From positions 3,972,060 to 4,036,059 of the forward strand of contig NC_021686.1 of assembly GCF_000247815.1 (NCBI RefSeq): a DNA stretch of 64,000 bases, given 5' to 3'. The notes under the pieces were generated by a model. It had not been told where the DNA came from, ran no database searches, and saw only the letters and a list, made by a program, of their open reading frames with translations. Positions within the stretch are counted from its first letter, which is position 1; the number at the start of each line of letters is the position of its first letter. The stretch is from Ficedula albicollis. Taxonomy: Eukaryota; Chordata; Aves; Passeriformes; Muscicapidae. Position numbers and translations under genes: made by a program. Shown here in pieces: positions 53,001-64,000 of this stretch.

Positions 53001-54856
53001 GCTGAAAATCTCAAGTTTGTGACACTAGCAGAGCAGAAATTAAAAAGCTATGAATCCCTGTTGGAACAAGCTTGTGCATCATTTCATCATGATAAATTAA
53101 AAGGTGTCTCCAGCAATCTGCATGTGAAACCCTGGGCACTGCTCAGCTGACGTAATAAACAGCAGCCACTGCCACAAACCTGAGCACTGCTTGCAAAATG
53201 CCCCGGGGAGGAAGACAACAAGGGTCAAAACGTGTTGTGCTGAGACTTGTGGCTTTGTTATTTTTTTCCCCACTGGTCTTAGGCAGGACCTTTTCAGATG
53301 CACTCACTGATAGCTGATGCATTCATGACAGCATCATCTTCCCTTTCATAGATTCTCATAATCTGAATTGCCAGGTAGGACATGATTTTATGTCTCCATT
53401 CAGAACAGTATTGTGCCTAGACTAAGCTGCAGGTTGTGAGGTGATGCAGTTTCACTGATAGGAAGGAGTCATGATCAATTAACACAAAGTGGAGTGTTCA
53501 TCTGGATCTGTAACCTCCACCTACAACTATTCAAACTGTGGTTTTTTTGTTGTTAAGGTATACCTCAGTTGCTGTGTTTATGTTGGCTGAAGGTGTGATG
53601 GAGGAAAGGGGAATATATGGCTTTTGGCTTAATAAGTATATTAATAAGTATCTTACTGTACATACTTGATATCTTCTTTGTGGTAAATAATAGTGAAATT
53701 CTAAACATCAACAAAAAGAAAACAAACAAACAACACCCACCCTCTAAATTAGGATCAGTGGCAGAGTTGAGATTTCTCTGGCCAAGCTGCCTGATTGTTT
53801 GTACCTGAAAGATGCACTTTCCTCAGAGAGTTTTGGACCAGAGGAGGAGGATATTAACCATATTTGCCTCATTGTTTCCCTCCTGCACAAACAGGAATGA
53901 AGAGCCCATGGATGGGGCACTGGAAGTTTTGAAGCACTGATAGACACAGACGTGGTACCCAAGGATGAGCCTGAGCAGTGCTGCAGCAGGGACCACTAAT
54001 GAGAATCTTCATTAATGACATAATCATCATTAATGAACGTGCAGAGGCTGCATGCATGCCAGATGTAGTGAGGTGACTGAAACACTGGTGTTGCATCCCA
54101 CAGCTTGGGATCTCCTGCTGTTCTTTGATTGGATTGTGTTCCCCCTGGATAACAGTGTGGGGACAATGGGGATTGACTGAATGTGGCAGAAAGTTGTCTT
54201 AATTTTTGTAGCTCACAAAGTGGGGAATATCACTGACTTTGTGATGGTGAGAAAGAAGTGATTGTGCTGTTTGTGAGGAATATTTTTGGAATTCTGTCTG
54301 GCACAGCAGAGTTTTCATAGGTGATAGTAGCAATAGCTGTTGGTCTAATGTGTAGTCATTATGAGAAGGAATTAAGTTGTTCTTTGCAGTAAAATTATCC
54401 AAGGGGAAATTGCAGTACCAAAGCTGTTGCTTGGAGTTATTTGCCTTTCCACTGATTGAGTTTCATTGCACTCTTTCCTGACGCTGAACTTGAAATTTCT
54501 TTACTGGCTTGTTTGCACTATTAGCCAGCTCTGCTGATGATGTTACATTACATTCCTATGGGGACATGACCCTCTACTCTTTTGAAAGTTTCTTTATCTC
54601 ATTTTTCCAAAAAAAAAAATTAAAAATTTCTTTTTAGCCATTTCATGGATTTTTTATCAAAATACTACATGGTACTGCAACAGTTTTGTTTGAGTCTTGT
54701 TTTCAGCCCTCTGCTCTCCCTGCACAGGATGAAACACTGAGACAGCATTGGTATTTGGTGCATTCCAGTTGCATCAATTCTAATGTTCTCTGCTTCCCTT
54801 CCCTCCTTGAACCTGTCCTCCCCTTGTTTTTTCATCTGTTATTTATGTTTCATCCT
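50061..54856. other. Long AT-rich non-coding stretch
   Basis: No gene, RNA or repeat family supported. At about 54000-54050 a short ATTAATGA-rich segment repeats GA(A/C)ATAATCATCATTAATGA-like motifs. Confidence 0.35.
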
Positions 54857-54940
54857 ATTGTATATTTCTCTTGGCAACAAAATTATCATTTTGTCCGAAT
54901 TGTATATTTCACTTGGCAACAAAATTATCATTTTGTCTGA
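54857..54940. repeat. 42-bp tandem direct duplication
   Basis: Copies 54857-54898 and 54899-54940 (ATTGTATATTTC(T/A)CTTGGC to CATTTTGTC) differ at two or three bases. Confidence 0.93.
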
Positions 54941-55391
54941 AGGCTTTATGATGATGTTTGCAATGCATTCCCTGTAGACATTGTTCAGTATCAGATTCTT
55001 CACTTTCCTTTGACCTTTTAGGCAAACAATAACAATCAAAAATCCATCTGGGAAAGTTGGGAATAAACTCATGATAGATCTGATTCCTAAGGGATACTGG
55101 TGAAGTACATCTGTGCTTTATCACAGCCATCCTTCCTGGATGCTGCAAAGCAGAGAAGACATGGATCTCTTGGTTGTTACAGCATTTATTTGTGAAAGTG
55201 AATGTTCAGGCCGTTCTGGAGACTTCACAGAAGACAAATGCCAACACAGTTTCCTTTGAAATATTTTTCCAGAGTTGTGTCCAGCCTAGGGCATACCCCA
55301 GCAGTTATTTCAGATGTTCTCAGGCCAGAAGTGCTTGCTGATGCCTTTGGAATGCAGCAGGGCTGTAAAAGGGGCTGGGTTCATTGTGGCT
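54941..55391. other. Non-coding stretch, nothing recognised
   Basis: Nothing supported. Confidence 0.4.
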
Positions 55392-55486
55392 CTCTCAAAT
55401 TAGGCTGTATGATAACATTCCCTCCAGAAACACAAGCAGCACTCTCAAATTAGGTTGTATGATAACATTCCCTCCAGAAACACAAG
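55392..55486. repeat. 50-bp tandem direct duplication
   Basis: Copies start at 55392 and 55442 (CTCTCAAATTAGG(C/T)TGTATG) and continue through CCAGAAACACAAGC. Confidence 0.93.
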
Positions 55487-55655
55487 CTGATGAAGAGAAT
55501 CTTTTCCTTCAGGGGAGACAAGGTGTGGTCTGTCCTGAGCTGCAGAGAATATCCTTAAGGGGCTCTCACTGCTGATGAAGAGAATCTTTTCCTTCAGGGG
55601 AAACAAGGTGTGGTCTGTCCTGAGCTGCAGAGAATATCCTTAAGGGGCTCTCACT
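55486..55655. repeat. 85-bp tandem direct duplication
   Basis: Copies 55486-55570 and 55571-55655 (GCTGATGAAGAGAATC to GGGGCTCTCACT) differ at one base (GGGGAGACA versus GGGGAAACA). It abuts the preceding 50-bp duplication. Confidence 0.95.
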
Positions 55656-57783
55656 GCTCCTGGTCCTGTGGTTTGTTTGAAAGACAAGCCAGGCTCAGAG
55701 CACCAGGCTGGCAAATGAATTGTCTGGCAAAATCATAGCAGAGAGGATGTGAAAAGAAGCTTAGCATGCACACTGGATTGGAGATTTAGTTTAACTCATC
55801 GAGGTGCTTATGTTTGGTGGGTAAGTGCCAGTTGCTTTGAGCTCTGTAGTGATTCAGTAACGTTTTAAACCAGTATGTGGAACAGCTGAAAACTGAGCCA
55901 AGTTAGGTCATACATAAAAATATGTTGGGTCATTGATTTGCTTCTATCCACACAGCATTTGTTTAAAAAGACTGCAACCACTACTTAGGATGAGTAGCTA
56001 CCAAAAGGGGAGCATTCCAGTGTGGCTGACTGCACAGACAACAAATGCTCTCCTTCCAGATAATCCAGAGGGGCTGTTCTTTTTCCTTCTTTTTCTTTTT
56101 CTGCCTTTTTTTTGTTTTGTTTTGTTTGTTTGTTTATATAAGGTAACTTGTTTAACAAGTTGTTTCTATGCCTTCTCAGCTGTTCCAATGTATTTATGGA
56201 AAATTAAATCCCTTCAGTCAATTTTAATTCCATATCATATTTAGAATAAGTACTATAAAATTCAATTGTCTTCACTAACAGTATTTGCTTTGTGTGACTT
56301 TCAAGTAGTTTGTTTGGAGTTTTTTTTCCTATTTTTTTTAGCAGTAGTTGGCTTTAGGAAAGATGTTTCATTGTATTATTTAGAGAATGACCTTCAGTAG
56401 TGATAACATTTTGTTGTAGTGCACCTTTTTTCCCTGCACTGCTTAAATAATGAATTGCAAATCAACACAGTCAAATGAGATATGACTGCATAGATTTCTG
56501 TATAAATCGGGAAACTTCACCACCTGCTCTGCAAGGACAACCTTTACCAATTGTGGGTATTTTTCTGTTTCAGAAAACCTTTCCAGAGGAATTCCAAACC
56601 TCTCACATCCCAGATCATTAAGCAATGTGAGCAAGTAATCCTTGCACTGCAGACTGGTTGAGTAGCACAGAAATGCTTTTTGTGCTTTTTCTAAGCCATT
56701 GCTTTGAAAATGTTTGAAGGAACAAAATACAGGAGAAATTCTAGGCAGAACAGTCTGTGATTCAAAACGTGCAGAAAAAAGTTTTAAAAAATGTACTGTT
56801 TTTCTTTTTTGTGTCTAGAACATGGTAGTTTTTATATGGAATTCAGAGAGAATTAATATCAAATAACTTCAGATATTTATTAAGTTTGAAAAGCAGTTTA
56901 ATTTTTTTTCTTAAGAAGTATGAGAACATTTTTTTTTAATTTAGATTTGGCTAAAATTATCTGTCATATGCAGATGATTATGCAATATCTGCCAACATCC
57001 TACCCTAAGACAGTTTTACCAGATGGTCAAGCATGTTTCATGTGGCACTTGTTTAAACGGAACTATATCTAATTTTTCCTGTAATTATTAACATCATCTT
57101 GCATCTAAGGACTTGATCTGCACTGAATTAACTACTTCTAGACTGTTTCTGCCACATTTTGTAGTGAAAAGATGGTATTTCAAACTTCATAGTTGGCAGG
57201 ACAAGTATTTTGTGTTAATATCTAAGAGATCTATACTATCATGTGGAAAATTTACAGTAGGAATAACAAATATTTTATCCAGTGCTGATTAGGCTGCTTT
57301 ATAAAGAAAACAGGGCTTGTTATTTAATTTATGTGTCTCAAAGCAAAATGAGACTGGCACTGAGACTTACTAAACTGATTCTGAGTATTGAAGCAGCAAT
57401 TTGAGGTACATATGACAAATATAAAAAAGTCTTTTAAAGATGCATTTGTTTTAATAAAACCCAGAAATAGGGATGTAGGCAGGCTTGCATTCACATCAGG
57501 GATGGAAGATGATAACCAAACAAGATCTTTACTGGGGGATGGACAGTTCCATAGTTTTATAATATGATTATTATTCCACATGTACAGTGGGCATTGTGCT
57601 GTTCCCCCTAGTCCTTTGCTCTTTAAATTTTTGCTTGCTGTAGTATTCCTGGGATCCTCCTTTAGAATATTCTGGAGTTTGAGCTAATTCTTCTGCTGTG
57701 CTCTTCAGTAGACATCCTGGTAAAAGGTTAAATGATGATCTCTGCAGTAAAACCTAGATTGTAACATTAATTACCATTGCATG
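55656..57783. other. AT-rich non-coding stretch
   Basis: T/G-rich low complexity (TTTTG, TTTG units) at 56104-56138. No gene supported. Confidence 0.4.
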
Positions 57784-57990
57784 TAGATAAAACCCAGTGA
57801 CATTAGTAGGTAAAACCCAGTGAAAGGGTAGATAAAACCCAGTACCATGGGTAGGTAAAACCCAGTACCATGGGGAGGTAAAACCCAGTAAAAGGGTAGA
57901 TAAAACCCAGTAAAAGGGTAGATAAACCCCAGTAACATGAGTAGGTAAAACCCAGCACCATGGGTAGGTAAAACCCAGTACCATGGGTAG
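57784..57990. repeat. Minisatellite, nine units of 22-23 bp
   Basis: Units of the form TAG(G/A)TAAAACCCAGT followed by either ACCATGGG, AAAAGGG or AACATGAG repeat nine times. Two unit types, with CCATGGG or AAAGGG ends, intermingle. The minus strand reads a 76-codon frame with a repeated WVLPTHGTG-type pattern, which I regard as a by-product. Confidence 0.95.
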
Positions 57991-59286
57991 TTAAGTCAGA
58001 TATGGGATGCCCAATTTGGACTTTTAAAGTTTATTTCTGGGCTGCAGACTGTGATTTTGCCATAGGTACCATAGTTGGCAGTTTCTCATTTTTTATTAGG
58101 CATAAAAAGTAATAATATGGGACTGTTATTAGCTACAGAATAAAGCACTGTTAGCACTCAGTTTTTATGTTAAATCCAAGTGCTGTATTGATTTTGCAGT
58201 AGGAAGACATGCAAGTCAGAAATGCAGTAAACAGTGAGCCATCAACAAAACATTGGTTCAGGGTGTAAAAGACAATTCCAGTCAGAAATAACAGAAGGAA
58301 GGATATAAAAGAAGACAGTAGAAAGAGAAAGCAAGAGTAAATATAAGTAAAATAATATGGAAGGCACATTCAGTCACTGAGAGGATCTTTACTGCTTTCA
58401 CTGTTCGCTACGGGGCATCATCCTGTGCGTTGCAGTACCAGCTTTTGTGGGAGCAGGAACTGGAAGGCTTGGCTTGTATTTTCAGGATGCTTCCAACAAG
58501 AGTAATAGATGCATCCCTGAGTCTGCCTGCACCCCCTGTTAATGGCCATAATGAACAGCAGTTCCAGTCTAGCCCCCCCTGCTCTGCACAAAAGGAACTG
58601 ACCCTTTAGCCACACACACCGAACTTATCAGCAAAGCTCATGTAGCAGCAAGGGGAGGAAAGTTGAAATTGTCAGAGAGGTGAAGTGCAGCCCAACCTGT
58701 CCGTGTAGCTCTGGGCCAGGCAGGATGAAATTCAACATCACTTGCAATGAACTGTGCCTCAGAATCTCCTGTTTAGTAGCACTAAATTTATTTTAAAATA
58801 TAAAATCTAAGTGACAGAAAAATAACATGTTCAGCAGGTTCTTGTGGACAGCAGGACTTGTAAAAGATGTTTTAGCCGTGTAATTTATTCCTGGATAATT
58901 GTGATTGGCACCCATGAGGGAAAAAATGCTTTGGGAACAGCTCTGACTCTTGCATAAGCACAGTATTTGGATGCCCAGGTTTAAACATAGATATTTGTGA
59001 TTCCATTTGTTACTTTGAGAAGGAAAAGTAATGCTATCATGAGCTGTTAGTTTTAGACTCTGTTATCTCTTATTTTGTGTGAGGGTGAGACTGTGCTGTT
59101 GTCCAGGGGTCCGGGTGAGGAGGGAGAGTTTTATGGGTTTCACCTTGTGAGCTACTCTCAGCCAGCTTGCTTTTGTGGGATTCCATCTTGTCTTGGAGAC
59201 ACACATTTTGTGCAGCAAACCCCTTGTTATCAAATGCATTTCTGAGGCTGAAGGATAGCTTTTTCTTTTACTCAGGCACCGTGTTT
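57991..59286. other. Non-coding stretch, nothing recognised
   Basis: No supported feature. Confidence 0.4.
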
Positions 59287-59450
59287 TTGTGTGCTTGGCA
59301 TCTGGCTTACAATTGTCGTTTTCAAAATTGCAGTGCACAGTTGTACAGCCTGTTGCACATTTACTAACTTGTGTGCTTGGCATCTGGCTTACAATTGTCA
59401 TTTTCAAAATTGCAGTACACAGTTGTACAGCCTGTTGCACATTTACTAAA
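59287..59450. repeat. 82-bp tandem direct duplication
   Basis: Copies 59287-59368 and 59369-59450 (TTGTGTGCTTGGCATCTGG to CACATTTACTAA) differ at two bases. Confidence 0.95.
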
Positions 59451-59453
59451 ACC

Positions 59454-59640
59454 CCTTTATTTTACAGGGTTCCCCCAAATTCTCTGTAATTTTGCAGTTG
59501 TTTTCCATGACCATTATATTCTACGCTTATAATATCTAAAAAGAAAACCTTTATTTTACAGGGTTTCCCAAAATTCTCTGTAATTTTGCAGTTGTTTTCC
59601 ATGACCATTATATTCTACGCTTATAATATCTAAAAAGAAA
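59454..59640. repeat. 95-bp tandem direct duplication
   Basis: Copies start at 59454 and 59549 (CCTTTATTTTACAGGGTT) and end TATCTAAAAAGAAA. It begins a few bases after the preceding 82-bp duplication ends. Confidence 0.95.
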
Positions 59641-62300
59641 CACTAGGATGGGATATCAGCAAATCCTGGAAGTACTGTAACGTGTCAGGATTGATGCAGT
59701 AGTAATTTGCATCCACCTGGGAGTGAGTTAGGATGTTGTGTGGGCAGGAATAATCTGAGGAATGGGTGCACACTGCATCTCTCCTGGCAAGAGGTGGGTG
59801 TCACTTTGGGAATGCTGCTCCCCAGTGGCTCACAGTTGCTCTTATTTTCCTAACAGAACTGCATATTAAATTTCTCCTTTTAGCTTGCAGGTGTTTCAAG
59901 AGACTGTCTGTGCTGTGCTCCAGATGCTGGTCATAAATCAAAATACTGATGGAAAGCAGTGATAATGATGGAATATTCCATCAGCTCATTGTTGTTTTTT
60001 CTCTCATTTTAGGACTTTAGAACTGATTTGTGGTTAGAGCTTTTAACCATCCCATCTCCAGCACTAGGAGTTGGTATGGTGAGGAACTGGCATTAGAAGA
60101 GGCTGAAGGAAAATAACTGGAATGTTTGAGTGGATTGCCAGGCACCTCTTTGCCTGCACAGTAGAGATGGTCATTAATGTCAGGTAACCATTGCTGGGAT
60201 CATGTATTCAAGAGAAAATAATGAGCTGGTTTTCAATAATTCAAATATTTCACTCTTCCAGCCATTGCTTTTCTTCCACCTTTCTTGTATACAAGCTTTC
60301 CCTCTTAACCTATCTGATCTTTTACTTGGAAGAACTGTAAAAAATGTAGGTGTCCATTCTTTCATCTAACAGACAATTGTGTGAAACTTGAAGCTCTGCA
60401 CTGATTCCAAGGAGCTGGTTTCATTTGCTGTGGACACACTCCTCTGTCAATCCTCTCTTGCATTTTGGAGTATGTTACCCATTTTTATATTTTCTTCCTT
60501 CCCCCTGATCAGCCCTCTGGGTATTTTTTCCTCTGTTTTCTTCCCTTTTCTTTTTGACTGTTTTTTCTTCTCCCCTCTCCCTTTTTGCTTTCCAGCTTCA
60601 GTTATTTTAGAACACAGTGTTATGGATCCCTTTTATTCTCATGTCAGCATTTCAACCATCATCAAAGATCCCATCAGCCAAAACCAGATTCTGTACTCAC
60701 ACAGAAACCCCCACCCAAATTCTCTGATGTTGTTTTGAAGGGCTCAGACACATTTTCCTTCTGGGAAGAAGAAGTGGGAAAGGGAGGAGGCTCCAGCTTA
60801 AAACTGAGTTTTTGTCTATACTGGCACTGCCACCTAGCTCCTGGGCCTCTCTCAGCCAGCTGCACTTTTTTCTCTCTCTTTTTTCTCTCTCACTTTGCTG
60901 TCTACCTGCACAGAATTCCTTCTCTGTCAGAGTTAAATAGTTTACTCCCTAAAGAAACAGGAACTGCACTGGAATTTATTTTTTCTCCCCTTGCTTTTTG
61001 CTTCTATTGCACCTTTCATGCCATTGCTTCATCCTTAAGTGGTGCTTTATGTCAGATGAGGGACAGTCATTTTTCTGAAAAATGAAGGCCCCCCCTCGGT
61101 CATGAAAAAGTCCTGGGCTCATTACTCTGTGAAAGGAAAGCCCAACAAAAGCTGGGATGAGAAACAGCTGCTCAATGACAGAAACAAAACACGACTTCCA
61201 GTGTATTTGTCTTGGAGTAAAAGTAATGTATGCCCTCTATTGAACAGGTAACCTATCGATTACAGCATAACCAGAGCACTCTCAAATCCCTACCAGGCTT
61301 TCCTCTAATGGATATTAATGTCTCCAGCTTTTCTCATGTTGGTTTGGAGAAACAGTAAGGGTTACAGCCAGTGTAACAAAGCACTGCTCAACAGTTCTGG
61401 TATCTTCTGGCTTTAGGAGCCACTTTATCAACTTTGCCGTTGTCTAAGGATACTGATTAATTTGCATTCATGTTATGTAATTTAAAGATAAAATGATTCA
61501 TGTTTCATCTATTTAAAAAAATAAATTCTGCAGAGGCTTCCTTCTACTGTCTGAAGAGAGATTACATAAAGAAATGTGCTACTGAATACATTTATCAACT
61601 AGAAAAAGGCTCCCCTTTTATCTGAGAAGCTTTTCTAAGTGTTTCTGTTTCCTTTCCCCACTGTGTTTTATATGAATCCGTGAACATCAGGAATATAATT
61701 TCTGACATATCGCTGGGGAGAGATCTGGAGGGATGAGCACTGTTGCCCTTGCACATTGGTGGAAATGCTGGGGATGTCGAGTCTTTACCAAGGCAGCTGG
61801 TCCCAAAATGTTCAATCATTGTTAAATAAGCTAACAAATAGGAATTGCTGAAAACAGAGCAGGTATCTCATCTCATCATTTAGTCTCTGCATTGTTCAGT
61901 TTGATTTCTCTTGTGTACCTCCTGTCAGGGTAGTTTTTCAGTTACTAGAGGATGATAAAGATTGATTAACATACAATTTCCCTATAAACATACACATGTG
62001 TACATGTAATTACCTATATATGTATATAAGGGGTCATTTCACAGAAATAAAAGAAGCCTGTTGCAGTACATTTCAGCTGTCTTGTATTACCAAAGTTAAA
62101 TGAAAAAGGTTAAATGTTCTCTGCAGCTGATTAACTGTTGTTAAAAATGAAAAGGATTTAATTACTCAGGGTTTTATATTAATGTTTAATAGACAGTCTT
62201 TCACCTGAATACCATTTTACACTTAGGACAGAACTCTGTCTCAGTTTGCATTGCCTCTGCTGGTAAACTTAGTTGATCAAGAACATTCAGATAAGTTTTT
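59641..62300. other. Non-coding stretch, pyrimidine-rich in part
   Basis: 60430-60920 is strongly pyrimidine-rich on the plus strand, which depletes stop codons and gives a 166-codon chance frame. No gene supported. Confidence 0.4.
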
Positions 62301-62465
62301 TTTTTTATAAAACTCTCTGGTTTCCTCCCAAATTTTGCTTTATTTTGGTAGGTTTGGGGTTTTTTGTTTTTTTTTTTTTTTTTCTTTATAAAACTCTCTG
62401 GTTTCCTCCCAAATTTTGCTTTATTTTGGTAGGTTTGGGGTTTTTTGTTTTTTTTTTTTTTTGGC
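62301..62465. repeat. 81-bp tandem duplication with poly-T tails
   Basis: TATAAAACTCTCTGGTTTCC recurs at 62306 and 62387. Each copy ends in GGGGTTTTTTG followed by a T tract of 16-18 bases. Confidence 0.94.
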
Positions 62466-63441
62466 CCCCAGAGTTCCAGCCTCCTCCATCTCCTCCTTTA
62501 CTTCTTTCCTGCCTACTTGTGTTCCCCAAGAAAACTTCTCTGTGCCAGCTCTTGGCACGGCCATGTCTCTGCGGAGGTTCACGGGGAGTTTTGTTTTCCA
62601 GCTTCTGAACAGTGATCAAAGCTGTCACATCAGTCAGTTTTATTTCATCCATGTGAAATTTCTTCCTTACTCTCAACAATTCTTTTATCTTTGTTGCAGC
62701 TCCAAAAGTCAGATTCACTTTATGAATATGCATAAAGTTTGTGTTTGGCTGTTCCCTTCTAGCAAGACCGTTCTTCATCCGCCTTTAAAGCCCTCCAGAA
62801 GTTTGGAAGTCAGGGGAAGTTTGAAGTTATTCTATCCAGAGGATGAAGGGTCCTGCATCTCTCTGCAGCACAGGGATGTTGGTGGCTGGCTGAAGAGTTT
62901 TCTTTACCTTCTGCTATTCTTGAAGCTGCTGCTCAGGGGTTTCCTCCCCTCAGTGCCTCCACAGAGTCAGGGCACTCTTCAAGCTGTGTGTTTCTGTGGT
63001 TTCTCTTTATCTCTGCTTTGCTTAAAAAGTTATGCTTTTTATTCTTGTTTAGCTATCTGGGTCTTCAAAAACCATTTTAATGTCATTCTCACCACCACAC
63101 AGAATACCAAGTCTAGTTTTAGTATTGCTCAATTAGATTATTTTTGGCTGTTTTTTGAATTCTACTGAAATGGAGGTTTAATACAGCGCCAAAAATTATG
63201 TTTATCAGCAACTTGTTTTTATTTACAAAATAAGGAGTTGGAACTTCAAGCATTTTGATTCCATAATATTGAAAGCTAATCAGTTCTGTTGTGTGTTGAG
63301 TGTGCACGGAAAGAAGAATTTCATTATTTGATGTTTTATCTGCAACTGTACAGCCAGAGGCCAAATATTCAGAAGAAAAGCTTTTTAAAACCAGGTTACT
63401 TTATTAACTCACGGCTAATGCAGGGGTTTGATTAGAGCTAA
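62466..63441. other. Stretch with a 250-codon open frame, probably non-coding
   Basis: The plus-strand frame 62416-63168 is open for 250 codons and starts within the poly-T duplication. Its translation is rich in F, S and L, shows no domain I recognise and has no codon-level signature I can argue for. The strand is pyrimidine-rich, which lowers stop frequency. I do not call it a gene. Confidence 0.35.
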
Positions 63442-63760
63442 ATCACAGAATTATGGAATCACAGGATGGTGTGGGTTGGAAGGGACCTTTAGGGTCTCGT
63501 TCCATGGCAGGGACACTTTCCACTATCCCAGGTTGTCCAAGCCCCAATGTCCAGCCTGGCCTGGGACATTTCCAGGGATCCAGGGGCAGCCACAGCTGCT
63601 CTGGGCACCCTGTGCCAGGGCCTGCCCACCCTCCCAGAGAATTTCTTCTCAATATCCCATCCAGCCCTGCCCTCTGGCAGTGGGACACCATTCCCCCATG
63701 CCCTTGTCAGAGGGGCCTCTCCAGCTCTCTCACAGGCACTGGAAAGCTGCTTGATGTTCT
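63442..63760 (-). mobile_element. CR1 LINE 3'-end fragment
   Basis: Plus-strand hallmarks of reverse-oriented CR1: AATCACAGAATTATGGAATC, ACAGGATGGTGTGGGTTGGA, AGGGACCTTTAGGG, GGCAGGGACACTTTCCACTA, CCAGGGATCCAGGGGCAGCC, CTGGGCACCCTGTGCCAGGG and GAATTTCTTCTCAATATCCC. At about 320 bp it is the longest CR1 fragment here. The several open frames over it belong to the repeat and are not genes. Confidence 0.95.
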
Positions 63761-63989
63761 CCCCACAGCTTTGTGATAATTTGGATGTTCGGGTTCTGCC
63801 AGAGTCACGTCTATGTGTGTGTGACACCACGTGTGACAGAAAAAGCCATGTGGGGGTTGGAATTGTTGGAACAGAAGGGGAAGGGCAGTGAGGGCTTGCT
63901 TAGGCTGGGTCAGGAGCACTCTGTGTACTGAACCTGTGGATGAAAATTCCAATACTTCCCCATTAATGCGCTGTCCATTGTCATTGCAG
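63761..63989. other. Non-coding stretch ending in a possible acceptor
   Basis: Nothing recognised except the TGTCCATTGTCATTGCAG acceptor-like end. Confidence 0.35.
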
Positions 63990-64000
63990 GACACCTTCAG
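63990..64000 (+). CDS. Possible exon start cut by the window end
   Basis: Only 11 bases (GACACCTTCAG) follow the acceptor-like TGTCCATTGTCATTGCAG, with ATTAATG as a possible branch region at 63962. Read in phase 0 it would give D-T-F. It cannot be assessed further from this window. Confidence 0.1.

Noticed and set aside
60585..61085. 166-codon plus-strand frame
   Set aside because: The pyrimidine-rich strand depletes stop codons; the F/S/L-rich translation has no known similarity.
63428..63891. Overlapping frames of about 110 codons on both strands
   Set aside because: They lie over a CR1 3' end, which is non-coding; the same holds for frames at 2651-2956 and 12045-12380.

Overview
The window looks like a nuclear chromosome segment from a songbird (passerine). 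Three clear fragments of the avian LINE CR1 are present, plus one older CR1 fragment and one ancient MIR-type SINE. A solo endogenous-retrovirus LTR is recognised from memory as a passerine family. The rest is long AT-rich non-coding DNA with one CpG-rich island, and there are no bacterial or organellar genes. No complete protein-coding gene can be supported: nearly all open frames are short, unrelated to any protein I recognise, or produced by homopolymers and minisatellites.

Layout. 1-18.2 kb is AT-rich non-coding DNA with two CR1 fragments, a MIR and many local direct duplications, one of them about 1.1 kb. 18.2-20.2 kb is a CpG-rich island, the best promoter candidate. It holds a possible short first coding exon (18538-18582, plus strand) ending at a consensus splice donor, then a minisatellite built around that donor-like motif, then about 1 kb of a 10-bp minisatellite. 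20.2-45 kb is again AT-rich and gene-poor. 45.1-46.8 kb is the solo LTR with matching 5-bp target-site duplications, split by a 1,094-base G run. 46.8-64 kb is non-coding DNA with candidate conserved regulatory blocks, an 86-bp possible internal exon (48343-48428), a 23-bp minisatellite and a terminal CR1. A possible acceptor lies at the very end. If the island is a real promoter, everything to its right may be the first introns of one plus-strand gene; this is inference.

The strongest structural signal is probably technical. Four pure G runs (114, 264, 361 and 1,094 bases) and more than twenty near-identical back-to-back direct duplications (26 bp to 1.1 kb) occur in one window. One duplication junction in the CpG island carries a 10-base insert identical to the start of the common Illumina adapter. 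Together these suggest gap-filling or consensus artefacts, so coordinates and repeat counts should be treated cautiously. I found no convincing undescribed biological system. The most interesting biological candidates are the splice-donor minisatellite, the possible first exon, the possible exon at 48.3 kb and the homeodomain/TCF-motif-rich blocks.
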